64,000 nt of DNA, taken from positions 62,001 through 126,000 of the forward strand of contig JADJYH010000001.1 in NCBI GenBank assembly GCA_016719855.1. Direction: 5' to 3'. Both the position numbers and the translations under genes were made by a program. Source of the DNA: Saprospiraceae bacterium. Lineage in GTDB: Bacteria; Bacteroidota; Bacteroidia; Chitinophagales; Saprospiraceae. Numbering within the stretch: the stretch's first letter is position 1; every line of letters starts with the position of its first letter. Below the pieces are notes generated by a model, which worked only from the letters and a program-made list of their open reading frames with translations, did not search any database and was not told the DNA's origin. Shown in pieces: positions 18,480 through 27,998 of the stretch.

Positions 18480-19388
18480 TTACTTTTTCACTACCTCGCC
18501 CAATTGCTTTGTGGCCACCAGTGAAGTCACCATGGAGGTAAGCATATCAGTAGCCGCAGTTGGGGCATTCGGCATGAGAATCAAGGTGCTGTTCGAGTTC
18601 TCGCCCACAGAATGGAGCGTGTCATAGTGCTGGGTTATGACAATCAACGCCGATGCTTCCTGCGAATTGATGCCAACTTGGTTCAGGACACCCACGCTTT
18701 CTACCAAGCCCCGAGCGATTTCACGCCGCTGGTCTGCGATGCCCTGGCCTTGTAGGCGCTTGCTTTCCGCTTCGGCACGAGCCTTAGCAACGATGCGGAT
18801 TTTCTCGGCCTCGCCTTCATACTCAGCAGCCGTTTTTTTGCGCTCGGCAGCATTGATATGGTTCATTGCTTCTTTGACTGCAGCGGCTGGGTCAATATCT
18901 GTTACCAATGCTTTCACAATATAATAACCATATTCATTCATGGCCTCGTCCAGCTCACGTTTGATGGCCACGGCGATATCGTCTTTGCGCTCGAACACAT
19001 CGTCGAGCTTCATTTTGGGCACCTCCGCCCGCACCACGTCGAAGATGTAGGAAGACATCTGCTCGTAAGGGTTTTGCAGTTTGTAAAAGGCATCGTAGAT
19101 GGAATCAGGCTTGATGAGGTACTGCACCGACACTTTGATGCTCACGAACACATCGTCCTTGGTCTTGGTCTCCACTGGTACGTCCAATTGCTGGATTTTC
19201 ATGGTGATGCGACCGGCAATGCTGTCAACGAATGGAACCTTGAACTGCAAACCTGCCTGTCGAACACTGTGGAACTTGCCAAAGCGTTGGACAATGGCTG
19301 CCGTTTGCTGCTTTACGGTGAACAATCCTGAGGAGATAAAAAACAATCCTAGGAAAATCAAAATTGGAAGAATGAAAGGAAAATCCAT
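18480..19388 (-). CDS. SPFH/band 7 domain membrane protein (stomatin-like)
   Basis: 302 residues. One N-terminal membrane segment (FILPILIFLGLFFISSGLF) is followed by the SPFH domain (TVKQQTAAIVQRFGKFHSV, then GLQFKVPFVDSIAGRI and IQQLDVPVETKTKDDVFVSI). A coiled-coil flotillin-like stretch follows (AAERKKTAAEYEGEAEKIRI, ARAEAESKRLQGQGIADQRR). These proteins form oligomeric scaffolds in membrane microdomains and often control proteases. No NfeD or FtsH partner gene is adjacent. Confidence 0.92.
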   Translation of the reverse strand: MDFPFILPILIFLGLFFISSGLFTVKQQTAAIVQRFGKFHSVRQAGLQFKVPFVDSIAGRITMKIQQLDVPVETKTKDDVFVSIKVSVQYLIKPDSIYDAFYKLQNPYEQMSSYIFDVVRAEVPKMKLDDVFERKDDIAVAIKRELDEAMNEYGYYIVKALVTDIDPAAAVKEAMNHINAAERKKTAAEYEGEAEKIRIVAKARAEAESKRLQGQGIADQRREIARGLVESVGVLNQVGINSQEASALIVITQHYDTLHSVGENSNSTLILMPNAPTAATDMLTSMVTSLVATKQLGEVVKK

Positions 19389-19564
19389 GTCAATGTTTTT
19401 AGTGAAAAAATATGGTTGAAGGATGTTGCCCCAATGTAAGGACTTGAAATGAAAAACTACTTGCTTTTATCCACCAAGGCGGAAATAAACACGACAATTT
19501 AACCCAAAAACCAAAAGAACAAATGGAACAGGAAAGTGCGAGAATTCAAAAGAATGGGTAAAAA

Positions 19565-19599
19565 AAACGTAGGCAGGATTTGAAACCCTGCCTACGTTT
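19565..19599. terminator. hairpin terminator-like structure
   Basis: A 13-base stem AAACGTAGGCAGG with its complement and a 9-base loop, flanked by A runs. It lies in the 19389-20066 gap between the divergent SPFH and glpD genes. The rest of that gap shows only a possible 40-codon minus-strand reading frame at 19637-19759 and AT-rich promoter DNA. A terminator with no obvious gene before it suggests an unannotated transcript. Confidence 0.65.
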
Positions 19600-20066
19600 G
19601 GAAAAAAAGAAAAACCACACAAACACAGAGGTTGTTTTAGACCCTCTTAAAATCATGGATAAGGTAGTCGAACTGTTTTCGGCAATCCTCCTGTCCCCAA
19701 AACGAGTTTGGAGAACCGGACAAGTCAACGGCTGAGGCCCGCCCTAATTGCAAATTCAAATCACTCCCTAAAGTTAAAATGTTGAGTCAAAACGAATTGG
19801 TGTACTTGTGCGGTTGTTTCTTTTAACAACGAATTGTTTGTGAGGGCAATGTAGGGTGTTTTTCAATTGGATAAAATAGGCAGGATGATTTTTTGCAAAA
19901 AAATGTAAATCACAATGTTGGTTTTGCAAAAAGTGTGGCGATGGTCAGTGGTGCAGTATTGCGAAGCGGCGGCCCGCTGATTATTCATAAATTTAAAACA
20001 GGCGTAATGTGAATGGCTTTATCTTGTTGCCAAAATTCTTCAAAGCCGAAACGTAGCTTAAAGCGC

Positions 20067-21689
20067 ATGGTACCTCAAAGGCAAATACAACTTGAGCAGT
20101 TAAAAAGCCGAAAATTCGATTTGTTGGTCATCGGTGGCGGCATAACCGGAGCGGGCATTGCGCTTGACGCTGCCAGCCGGGGCCTGAAAGTGACCTTGGT
20201 CGAAAAGGGCGATTTTGCATCTGGCACCAGTAGTAAATCCACGAAATTGATTCACGGTGGTCTGCGCTACTTGAAGCAGTTTGAATTTAAAGTAGTATAT
20301 GAAGTAGGGCGGGAAAGAGCGATTGTACACCGGCTGGCACCGCACTTGGTCAAGCCGGAGAAGATGCTGCTGCCCATTTACCAGGGTGGTAGTTTTGGTA
20401 AAATTGGCACTGCGTTCGGCCTTTGGCTCTACGATTTTTTGGCAGGGGTGAAAGGCGAGGACAAGCGCCGGATGCTAAACCAACAACAAAGCCTCGAAGG
20501 AGAACCCTTGCTTCGCAAAGAACACCTGCTCGGTGCTGGCATCTACGCCGAGTACCGAACCGACGATGCTCGATTGACCATTGAGGTGGTAAAAACTGCC
20601 ATCCGGCATGGTGCTACTTGCCTGAACTATGTGGAGGTGACTGATTTTAGGGAAGAAAGCGGCCAGCTCACTGGCGCCACCTGCCTCGACCACGCCACTG
20701 GGGAGCTGGCTCTAGTAAGCGCCACAACCATCGTCAATGCTGCCGGACCTTGGGTGGACAAGTTGCGAGGGCAAGCTAAGTCATTGAACAACAAGCGCTT
20801 GTTTCTGTCGAAAGGCGCACATATCGTGGTTCCAAGAGAACGACTGCCCCTTCACCATGCCACCTATTTCGACGTGGCGGACGGGCGCATGGTCTTCGCC
20901 ATTCCACGCCAGCGGTCAACTTACATCGGCACCACAGACACCCCGTTTAATGGAAATCTTGACGAGGCTTTTGCGGACATCAGTGACATGAACTACCTGC
21001 TCGATGCGGCCAACGCCATGTTCCCTTCTGCAAAATTGTCGTTATCGGACGTGGAAAGCACTTGGGCGGGATTGCGCCCACTGATTTACAAAGAAGGAAA
21101 ATCGGTAGGTCAAATGAGCCGCAAGGACGAGATTTTTGTGTCAGAGGTCGGACTCATTTCCGTGGCTGGAGGCAAGCTGACAGGCTACCGAAAAATGGCA
21201 AAAAAACTGGTGGATTTGGTGCTGAAAAAGCAGGGCCGCATGCCCCAAAAATGCCAGACCAAGTCTATTCCACTGACCTTGCAGCCATTCGCCAATATTT
21301 CGGAAGTGCTTGATTTTCAATTGAATATCGAGAAAAAAATCAAAAACCTTACTGAAGCAAACACCACAGCCATTTACCTAACAGAAAACTACGGACGAGA
21401 CGCCGAGAAAATTGTTGAAGCGGCATTTGCCAAAGATGAAATTACAGATGCCTCACTTATCACTTCCGAATTGCAGCATAGCCTCGACTCAGAATTGGTG
21501 ATGAATCCAATTGATTTTTTTGAGCGAAGGACCGGGCTACTTTATTTTAACATCCAGCGGGCGAGGCAGCACATGGAAGTTGTGTTGGCCGACTTTCAAG
21601 CTCATTTTGGGTGGTCAAATGAGCGGCTGGGTAAAGAGCGGACGGATTTAGTGCAATTGATGAAAAAGCTAAACCCCATGTCTGCTTGA
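20067..21689 (+). CDS. glpD: glycerol-3-phosphate dehydrogenase/oxidase
   Basis: FAD-dependent membrane-associated enzyme that oxidises sn-glycerol 3-phosphate to dihydroxyacetone phosphate and feeds electrons to quinone. The N-terminal Rossmann motif VIGGGITGAGIALDAA is followed by KGDFASGTSSKSTKLIHGGL, a strong GlpD signature; RSTYIGTTDTPF and WAGLRPLI are also typical. The C-terminal helical DAO_C domain is present. I prefer the ATG at 20067 (MVPQRQ), since the 18 residues before it (from 20013) are unlike the family. No glpF or glpK is adjacent. Confidence 0.93.
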   Translation: MVPQRQIQLEQLKSRKFDLLVIGGGITGAGIALDAASRGLKVTLVEKGDFASGTSSKSTKLIHGGLRYLKQFEFKVVYEVGRERAIVHRLAPHLVKPEKMLLPIYQGGSFGKIGTAFGLWLYDFLAGVKGEDKRRMLNQQQSLEGEPLLRKEHLLGAGIYAEYRTDDARLTIEVVKTAIRHGATCLNYVEVTDFREESGQLTGATCLDHATGELALVSATTIVNAAGPWVDKLRGQAKSLNNKRLFLSKGAHIVVPRERLPLHHATYFDVADGRMVFAIPRQRSTYIGTTDTPFNGNLDEAFADISDMNYLLDAANAMFPSAKLSLSDVESTWAGLRPLIYKEGKSVGQMSRKDEIFVSEVGLISVAGGKLTGYRKMAKKLVDLVLKKQGRMPQKCQTKSIPLTLQPFANISEVLDFQLNIEKKIKNLTEANTTAIYLTENYGRDAEKIVEAAFAKDEITDASLITSELQHSLDSELVMNPIDFFERRTGLLYFNIQRARQHMEVVLADFQAHFGWSNERLGKERTDLVQLMKKLNPMSA

Positions 21690-21743
21690 AAAAGCTATTT
21701 TTGCCGAAAGGCTCGTAAAAATTTTGAAACCGAAATACAAGAT

Positions 21744-22535
21744 ATGCCAACCAAACCTTTGATTTTTGTAACAAATGACGACGGCATCAATGCCCCCGGA
21801 CTGAAAGCCCTCGTGGATGTGGCCCGTGAACTTGGCGAACTTATCGTGGTGGCGCCCGACACCCCTCAGTCTGGTCAAGGTCACGCCATCACCATTCGAG
21901 ACCCGCTCCGCTTGAAAAAAGTTGACCTATTCGATGGCATTGAGGCTTACGAATGTAGCGGTACGCCAGTGGACTGCGTGAAACTTGGCAAGCATGTGCT
22001 GCTGCACCAACGGGAGGCTGACCTTTGCATATCTGGCATCAACCACGGCTCAAATGCCTCCATCAACATCATCTACTCCGGCACCATGTCGGCGGCGATG
22101 GAGGCGTCGTTGGAGGGCATCAATTCCATCGGTTTCTCGCTGCTCGATTATGAGTGGGACGCTGATTTTGAAGCTTGCAAGCCATTTTTGCGGGAGCTTA
22201 TGCAGTTCGTTTTGAAGCATGGCATGGGCAATTGCAAGCTGCTCAATGTGAACATTCCAGCCGTACCCGCCACCGTATTGAAAGGGTTCAAGATTTGCCG
22301 ACAGGCCGAGGCTCGCTGGGTTGAGCGCTACGTGGAAGGCACAGACCCACGTGGCCAGAAGTATTACTGGTTGACCGGCGAGTTCACGAACATGGACCAC
22401 GGAAACGATACCGACGTCTGGGCATTGGACAACAAATACATCTCTGTGGTTCCATCTGGGCACGACCTTACCCGATACGATTCAATCGAAAAACTAAAGC
22501 CACTCGAACACCATGTTCGGGTAAATTCAATTTGA
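21744..22535 (+). CDS. surE: 5'/3'-nucleotidase SurE
   Basis: 263 residues. Metal-dependent survival-protein phosphatase acting on nucleoside monophosphates. The N-terminal FVTNDDGINAPGLKAL gives the Asp-Asp metal ligands; DTPQSGQGHAITI carries the metal-binding Ser; CISGINHGSNASINIIYSGT and VGPENL-like surroundings supply the Asn ligand. The stop overlaps the region just before the start of the next small gene, so the two are probably co-transcribed. Confidence 0.95.
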   Translation: MPTKPLIFVTNDDGINAPGLKALVDVARELGELIVVAPDTPQSGQGHAITIRDPLRLKKVDLFDGIEAYECSGTPVDCVKLGKHVLLHQREADLCISGINHGSNASINIIYSGTMSAAMEASLEGINSIGFSLLDYEWDADFEACKPFLRELMQFVLKHGMGNCKLLNVNIPAVPATVLKGFKICRQAEARWVERYVEGTDPRGQKYYWLTGEFTNMDHGNDTDVWALDNKYISVVPSGHDLTRYDSIEKLKPLEHHVRVNSI

Positions 22536-22537
22536 AA

Positions 22538-22837
22538 ATGCTTGAAAAAAACTCACTTCCGCTTGGAATCATACTCTCGCTGCTGTTGGCGGGCATTGGT
22601 TATGGGGTGCTTTTCGGTGTTTATGGGCTGCTCGAAACCCAAGGATGGGTACATTCGGGCGGGTTCAGACCGATGTTTCGGGAGCGCACTTGTGCCATTT
22701 TTGCCATTGCGCTTTGCGCTTTTTTGCTCAATCATTACCAAAAAAGGCATTTGTACAGTACCGTCCGTGGCATCGTCATCGTGATTTCATTGCTGGTGAT
22801 TGGGTGGTTGATAGTTTTTGGCAAGTACATTTTTTGA
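22538..22837 (+). CDS. small membrane protein, unknown
   Basis: 99 residues with three hydrophobic stretches (SLPLGIILSLLLAGIGYGVL, CAIFAIALCAFLLNHY, RGIVIVISLLVIGWLIVFG). I do not recognise the family. The ATG at 22538 is 3 bases after the surE stop; a TTG 6 bases upstream is less likely. It is translationally coupled to surE at most. The end runs into a word-repeat spacer. Confidence 0.75.
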   Translation: MLEKNSLPLGIILSLLLAGIGYGVLFGVYGLLETQGWVHSGGFRPMFRERTCAIFAIALCAFLLNHYQKRHLYSTVRGIVIVISLLVIGWLIVFGKYIF

Positions 22838-22915
22838 TTTACGATTGGACAATTTGCGATTTACGCCACACCCAATCGTAAATCGTAAATCGTCCAATCG
22901 TAAATCGTCCAAATC
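22836..22915. repeat. inverted short-word repeat, CGTAAAT family
   Basis: Left arm: GATTTACGATTGGACAATTT then GCGATTTACG. Right arm: repeated AATCGTAAATCGT and CGTCCAATCG units with a seven-base period. It occupies the whole space between the convergent stops of the small membrane gene and tryptophan dioxygenase, so here no start codon follows. Confidence 0.8.
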
Positions 22916-22918
22916 CCA

Positions 22919-23956
22919 TCACATCTTGAACCCTAGCTTTACTTCCAATACCGGACTGAGTTTAGGCAAATTTTGCCGCTCAATCAAAAAACTGGTCAAC
23001 CCAGCGATTTCCTTAAAAATATAGTGCTTGTCCAAGGCGCCTTTGAGGTAGTCCTTGCCCGTGGAGCCGCCTGTGCCGGTGCGGGTTCCAATCATCCGGT
23101 GTACCATGCTCATGTGGCGGTAGCGCCATGTGGAGAGCTGCTCGTCAATTTCGAGGAGTAGGTTGAGCAATTGAAACGGAGTCTGGAGCATTGGGTATCC
23201 CCTGAATAGAAAGATGAAAAGCCCAGCCCGGCAAGCCTTTGGGCTTAACCTGCGGTCGGCGTTGTCGTCTTCCCCAAAAAAAACTTGGTTGAAAAAACGG
23301 AGGTTGAAACGCTCGTTTGGCATCAAGCTCTCCACGTAACGGGCTGCGTAGTCTGCCCAAAACGGGTGCTGCTCCACCGACCCTTCCAGGTGTGTCGGCC
23401 AGTTTTCGAGGTCATCGAAAAAGGGCATCCGCTCCAGCCACTGGTTCACGAGGTCGAGTAGGGTAGGCTTTGCCTCGGCTGTTTTTATCAGTTTCACATG
23501 TTCTTCTCGTAGCTGAGAAATATAGTATTCTTGGGCATGTCGCTCTGTGTAACGCAGGCCGAGCCGAGCTTCGGCGAGCTTGAATTGCCAGCTTTGAAAA
23601 CCGGAGGCCGGTCGCAGGAAATTGCGAAAATCGAGGAAGTCCATCGGTGTCATGGTCTCCATGATGTCAATCTGATGAACGGCCACCCGGAGGATGACGG
23701 CCACCCGGTTGAGGCGGTGTACTACGGTTTGCAGGTCGGGGGAGTTGTCGTTGATGGCCTGTTGGCCCATGATGTCGGCCACCGACTCGATCTCGAACAT
23801 GATTTGTTTGAACCAAAGCTCGTAAGCCTGATGGATGATGATGAAGAGCATCTCGTCATGAGCGTGGGCGTTGTTCAGGTCGCTCTCCAGTTGTTGAGCG
23901 GTCAGGATTTTGTCCAGTTGAAGATAATCCGAATAGTGGACTTCTTTTTGTGCCAT
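22919..23956 (-). CDS. kynA: tryptophan 2,3-dioxygenase
   Basis: Haem enzyme that opens the indole ring of L-tryptophan to give N-formylkynurenine, the first step of the kynurenine pathway. Signatures: HDEMLFIIIHQAYELWFKQI (active-site His), RNFLRPASGFQSWQFK, and the C-terminal YRHMSMVHRMIGTRTGTGGS with the haem-ligand His and the substrate-loop TGTGGS. The ATG at 23956 (MAQKEVHYSDY) fits the family; the frame upstream to 24013 is unlike it. No kynureninase or formamidase gene is adjacent. Confidence 0.95.
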   Translation of the reverse strand: MAQKEVHYSDYLQLDKILTAQQLESDLNNAHAHDEMLFIIIHQAYELWFKQIMFEIESVADIMGQQAINDNSPDLQTVVHRLNRVAVILRVAVHQIDIMETMTPMDFLDFRNFLRPASGFQSWQFKLAEARLGLRYTERHAQEYYISQLREEHVKLIKTAEAKPTLLDLVNQWLERMPFFDDLENWPTHLEGSVEQHPFWADYAARYVESLMPNERFNLRFFNQVFFGEDDNADRRLSPKACRAGLFIFLFRGYPMLQTPFQLLNLLLEIDEQLSTWRYRHMSMVHRMIGTRTGTGGSTGKDYLKGALDKHYIFKEIAGLTSFLIERQNLPKLSPVLEVKLGFKM

Positions 23957-24067
23957 ACAATCAGGTATTTTTTGATAAAAAATGAGCCACCAAGGTACGT
24001 TTTTGTTTGTCATCGGCTATTTCCGGTGACAAATGTCAGCACAACGGCTTTACTTCGCCTTTTTGAG

Positions 24068-24140
24068 ACAATGGACGATAGACTTTAGACTTTAGATTTT
24101 GACTGTCTATGGTCTATAGTCTCCTGTCTAATGTCTATTT
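24068..24140. repeat. inverted short-word repeat, GACTTTAG/GTCTAATG family
   Basis: Left arm GACGATAGACTTTAGACTTT then AGATTTTGAC; right arm GTCTATGGTCTATAGTCTCC then TGTCTAATGTCTATT. The right arm ends seven bases before the lpxB ATG. The same words occur at 42614-42672 and 49528-49619. Confidence 0.8.
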
Positions 24141-24146
24141 CTTCGT

Positions 24147-25282
24147 ATGAAATACTACATCATTGCCGGGGAGCCATCGGGGGATTTACAGGGTGCATCG
24201 CTAGTCAAAGCGCTCCGTCATGCCGACCCTGAAGCAGAAATCCGCTGCTGGGGAGGTGACTTGATGGCTGCCGAAGGAGCAGTAGTGGTGAAACATTACA
24301 GGGAGTTGGCCTTCATGGGCTTTGTGGAGGTGGTGAAAAACCTGCCCACCATCCTTCGGAATTTTCGCTCCGCAAAATCGGACATCAAGAATTTTGCGCC
24401 AGACTGCCTCATTTTGATAGACTACCCCGGCTTCAATTTACGCATGGCTACTTGGGCCAAAAAGCTGGAGGTTCGCGTATTCTACTACATCTCGCCGCAG
24501 CTTTGGGCTTGGCACACCAGCCGTGTGAAAATCGTGAGGGACTGCGTGGAGCGGATGTTTGTGATTTTTCCTTTCGAGGAAGATTTTTACAAGAAGCATG
24601 GCGTTGAGGTGAGCTTCATCGGACATCCTTTGGCATCGGTGATTGAGCGGCATGAGGCATCTCCAGATTTTTACACAAAAAACAATTTGCCGAAAGGCAA
24701 ACCCATCATTGCGCTGCTACCTGGAAGCCGCCGACAGGAAGTTGCCCGGATGCTTGGCGAAATGGTCAAAGTATCCACCTTTTTCCCTGATTATCAATTT
24801 GTTGTAGCGAGTGCGCCTTCGTTGGGTCGAGCATTTTACGAGCCGTTTTTAGCTGGTTTTCCTTCGGTAAATTGGTGGAAGACCAAACTTACGACCTCCT
24901 TCAAAACGCCCTTGCCGCACTCGTCACTTCTGGCACTGCAACCCTTGAAACGGCGCTTTTTCGGGTGCCACAAGTGGTTTGCTACAAGGCCGGCGAGCTT
25001 TCCTACCAACTTGCTCGTAGGCTGGTGAACAAGGATTTGAAGTACATTTCCATTGTAAACCTCATTGCTGGAACTCGGGTGGTGGAGGAGTTGATTCAAG
25101 CCGAATTCAACCAAAAGAACGCGGCAGCCGCCCTCAACGCCATTTTGAAGAAAGAAAAAAGAGCGACTGTTTTGGAAGGTTATGAAAAGGTCAGAAAACT
25201 GCTTGGCCCATCGGACTGCGCAGAGAGGGCTGCCAATTTTATCACGGCTGCCTTGCTGGATGTTCACACCAAATCTTTGTAA
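24147..25282 (+). CDS. lpxB: lipid-A-disaccharide synthase (frameshifted)
   Basis: Condenses UDP-diacylglucosamine with lipid X in lipid A synthesis; peripheral inner-membrane GT19 enzyme. IIAGEPSGDLQGASLVKAL opens the protein; LIDYPGFNLRMATWAKK, YYISPQLWAWHTSRVK, IFPFEEDFY and ALLPGSRRQEV are standard. The frame breaks at about 24869 where GGTAAATTGG should be GGTAAAATTGG; the second piece (24872 on) continues with VEDQTYDLLQNALAALVTSG then TATLETAL, the donor-binding region. The joined length of about 378 residues matches the family. The 3' end overlaps the convergent GNAT-like gene by 19 bases. Confidence 0.93.
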
Positions 25283-26388
25283 AAAGTCCTGCGCCGCTTG
25301 TACACTGTATGGTCAAAATCCTTCCACAATGCAAGGACGTTTTGGTTGTTCTCCAGCATGGGATTGACATTGAAATGGGTATAGCCCAGCTTCACAAACG
25401 TATGCCCGATATCACTGAAGATGACGCTGTGAACGCCTTTTTTGCGCCATTCTTCTTTCACGCCAATAAGCGTCAAGTCGCCTGTGTCGCTTAGGTATTG
25501 CGCCAGCAAAAGATGGATAAAACCAAAAGGCCAAAGACTACCATTGGCTTTTTGCATCGCCTTTGACATGGTAGGCATGGTTAGTCCAAACCCGACTGGC
25601 CCTTCCGTTTCATGCTCAATTACGCAGACAAACTTGGGAGGCAATAGGGTCATGTAGTTTTTGACATACAAGGCTTGCTGTGCTGCCGAGATGGGCACGT
25701 AGCTTGGCAATGCATGGTATGTTTCTTCCAGCATTTTGAAAAGAAGCCCACCCAGGGTGAGCATTTCCAACTTGTTCTTTGGGCGACGGATGCTAAGGTG
25801 GTAGCGGTCTTTGACCAGGGCTGCAGCTCTTGTCAATTTTTCGGGAAAAGGGTGGGGCAGTTTGGCCCGAACTTCGAGCCATTCCAACTCTTTTTGGAAG
25901 CCAAGTTCGGTTACGTGCTTGGGGTAATATTCGTAGTTGTAGAGGGTGGTCATGGCGCCCATTTGGTCGAATCCATGCACAAGCATCCCGTTTTTATCGA
26001 GGGAATTGAAGCCGTAGGGGCCTTTCAATCGTACACAATTGTGCTTTTTGGCCCAGTCTTCCACTGTGGAGAGCAAGGCTCCACTCACATTTTTGTCGTC
26101 CACAAAATCGAACCAACCGAAGCGGGCATGCTTTGCTCCAAGCCGTTCCGTTTCCAAGTGATTGATGATGGCTGCAACGCGACCGACCATGCGGCTTCCC
26201 TCCCAAGCGGTGAACATCTCCACCTCAGCGTGTTGGAAAGCCGGATTTTTTTTGGCGTCCAGCCAGATCATTTCAGAAGCTTTGAGGGGAGGCACCCATA
26301 GCGAGTGGTTTTTGTACAATTGAAAAGGAAAATCAACGAATTGCTTTAGCGATGGAAGATTGGTTACGGTCTTTATTTCAGGATTCAT
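25264..26388 (-). CDS. GNAT-like acetyltransferase family protein
   Basis: 374 residues from the ATG at 26388 (MNPEIKTV); a TTG at 26412 is possible. The C-terminal part has an acetyl-CoA-binding fold pattern (LIGVKEEWRKKGVHSVIFSD) and the GNAT-like ending NPMLENNQNVLALWKDFDHT then VYKRRRTFY. The N-terminal half (VDFPFQLYKNHSLWVPPLKA) is typical of a Bacteroidota family usually labelled GNAT-like or hypothetical. The substrate is unknown. It overlaps lpxB by 19 bases at the 3' ends. Confidence 0.8.
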   Translation of the reverse strand: MNPEIKTVTNLPSLKQFVDFPFQLYKNHSLWVPPLKASEMIWLDAKKNPAFQHAEVEMFTAWEGSRMVGRVAAIINHLETERLGAKHARFGWFDFVDDKNVSGALLSTVEDWAKKHNCVRLKGPYGFNSLDKNGMLVHGFDQMGAMTTLYNYEYYPKHVTELGFQKELEWLEVRAKLPHPFPEKLTRAAALVKDRYHLSIRRPKNKLEMLTLGGLLFKMLEETYHALPSYVPISAAQQALYVKNYMTLLPPKFVCVIEHETEGPVGFGLTMPTMSKAMQKANGSLWPFGFIHLLLAQYLSDTGDLTLIGVKEEWRKKGVHSVIFSDIGHTFVKLGYTHFNVNPMLENNQNVLALWKDFDHTVYKRRRTFYKDLV

Positions 26389-26642
26389 GTTTGTTTTGGA
26401 TGGTTTAGCCAAATTCTCGAACCAAGTATCAAAAGAAAGGATTTGGTTGGGTTCCTAGAAATTTTCCGAGGTTTATTTCAAATATTTACTCATCCAGGGA
26501 TTCCCCCGCATGAAAATTGTAAGTAAATCAAGTGACAAAATTCAACCGTTAAAAACAGGTTAAAACACTTTTCCTACTTGTCGCACTATACCAATTGGAT
26601 ATTGCCCCTCGTTTTCTTATAAATCAATAAAAAAACAGGACC

Positions 26643-27263
26643 ATGAAAAGCTTCATTTTTGTCTTCACCATCCTTTGCTTTTTCACCTTTCAAACCAATG
26701 CTCAAATTCGATTTGGCATTAGGGGAGGTTTGAGTTCTTCGCAATTAAACCAAGAGTCAATTCAAACAAACGGTGTCTCGCTGGCCATTAAAGACGCCAA
26801 TTACGGTTATCATCTTGGCATTTTTGGCCGTGCAAAACTGAGCAAGCACTGGTACTTGCAACCCGAGGCCGTCATCAATTCAACCTCTGTTGATTTTGTG
26901 GTAACGGATTTTTCCGATGGCCTTGTGGACAAGGTGCTGACCGAAAAATACCGCAACCTCGATATTCCATTGATGTTTGGTTACAAGCTTGGTCCATTGC
27001 GTGCCGAGGCAGGCCCTACTGGTCATGTCTATATGGCCAGCAAATCGGAACTGGAACAAATCGGGGGCTATGAGCGACGCTTCAACAACTTCAACCTTGG
27101 CTACCAGGCTGGGTTCGGACTTGATATTTGGAAGCTGATGATTGACCTGCGCTACGAAGGAAACTTTGAAAAATTTGGCGACCACATGAGCATCGGCGGC
27201 CAACAAGTGAACTTCTCGCAAAGCCCAACGAGGTGGCTGATGACGGTCGGTTTATCTTTTTGA
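26643..27263 (+). CDS. outer-membrane beta-barrel protein, PorT-like
   Basis: 206 residues. Signal peptide MKSFIFVFTILCFFTFQTNA, then alternating amphipathic strands: FGIRGGLSSSQLN, YHLGIFGRAKLSKHWYLQPE, LDIPLMFGYKLGPLRAEAGP, and a C-terminal WLMTVGLSF ending in an aromatic residue. This is the outer-membrane beta-barrel (porin-like/PorT) class of Bacteroidota. Specific function unknown. A strong terminator follows at 27276. The 26413-26642 gap upstream holds only AT-rich promoter DNA. Confidence 0.87.
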   Translation: MKSFIFVFTILCFFTFQTNAQIRFGIRGGLSSSQLNQESIQTNGVSLAIKDANYGYHLGIFGRAKLSKHWYLQPEAVINSTSVDFVVTDFSDGLVDKVLTEKYRNLDIPLMFGYKLGPLRAEAGPTGHVYMASKSELEQIGGYERRFNNFNLGYQAGFGLDIWKLMIDLRYEGNFEKFGDHMSIGGQQVNFSQSPTRWLMTVGLSF

Positions 27264-27275
27264 GCAAAAAACTAA

Positions 27276-27320
27276 AAACAAAGCCCTGTGACTGCGGTTA
27301 GCAATCACAGGGCTTTGTTT
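27276..27320. terminator. intrinsic terminator
   Basis: A perfect 16-base stem AAACAAAGCCCTGTGA with its complement, 13-base loop and flanking A and T runs, just after the outer-membrane protein gene. Confidence 0.88.
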
Positions 27321-27382
27321 TTTGGAAAAAACAGCCAGATTTATTAATTGCATACAACCGCAACATCCCTGAGCAAACACTT

Positions 27383-27390
27383 TAACTTTG
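27383..27390 (+). promoter_or_regulatory. TAnnTTTG -7 element of the sigma factor gene
   Basis: TAACTTTG matches the Bacteroidota -7 consensus and lies 29 bases before the ATG at 27420. It excludes the upstream start at 27348. Confidence 0.55.
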
Positions 27391-27419
27391 TTCAATTGAA
27401 TGCGAACCAACTACTCTCA

Positions 27420-27956
27420 ATGACTACTTATCAAGTCAGCATGACCGAAACAGAATTGGTTCAATCCTGTCTGAGCAACGACCGGATTGCACAGAAAAAC
27501 CTGTACGACAAGTACCGGAAGGCCATGTTCACGCTCGCTTACCGCATTACCGGCGACTTTGAAGCAGCCAACGATGTGCTGCAAGAGGGTTTCATAAAGG
27601 TTTTCAAAGGGCTGACAAGCTTCCGGGGTGAGTCCACGCTTGGAGCCTGGATAAAGACCATCATCGTGCGGACGGCTTACAGCCACTTGCGTAAAGAAAA
27701 AATCTTCTTTGAGTCCGTGGACAATATTCCGCCTTCCACAAAGGTGGACTGGGGTCACTATCTCGATGCGGAATATTTGGAGAAAGCCATTCTCTCGCTG
27801 CCAGAAGGATACCGCACGGTTTTCATCCTAGTGGAAGTAGAAGGCTATGGCCACAAGGAAGTGGCAGAATTGCTCGGCATTTCCGAAGGCACCTCTAAGT
27901 CGCAACTTTTTTATTCAAAAAAACGGCTTAGGGAAATACTCAAAAACCAAGTCTAA
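27420..27956 (+). CDS. ECF RNA polymerase sigma factor
   Basis: 178 residues. Region 2 (YDKYRKAMFTLAYRITGDFE then AANDVLQEGFIKVFKGL) and region 4 (LPEGYRTVFILVEVEGYGHK then EVAELLGISEGTSKSQLF) are clear, with no region 3 between them, as in sigma-70 group 4 factors. It is followed after 42 bases by a membrane protein that may be its anti-sigma factor and by an exported DUF4097-like protein. The three probably respond to an envelope signal; the target genes are unknown. Confidence 0.92.
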   Translation: MTTYQVSMTETELVQSCLSNDRIAQKNLYDKYRKAMFTLAYRITGDFEAANDVLQEGFIKVFKGLTSFRGESTLGAWIKTIIVRTAYSHLRKEKIFFESVDNIPPSTKVDWGHYLDAEYLEKAILSLPEGYRTVFILVEVEGYGHKEVAELLGISEGTSKSQLFYSKKRLREILKNQV

Positions 27957-27998
27957 CTATTCACTCATTAAAAATTCACTCATTCATTCATTTTGAAA

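Noticed and set aside
20013..20066. Longer glpD start
   Set aside because: The 18 added residues are unlike GlpD N-termini; the ATG at 20067 places the FAD motif at the usual distance.
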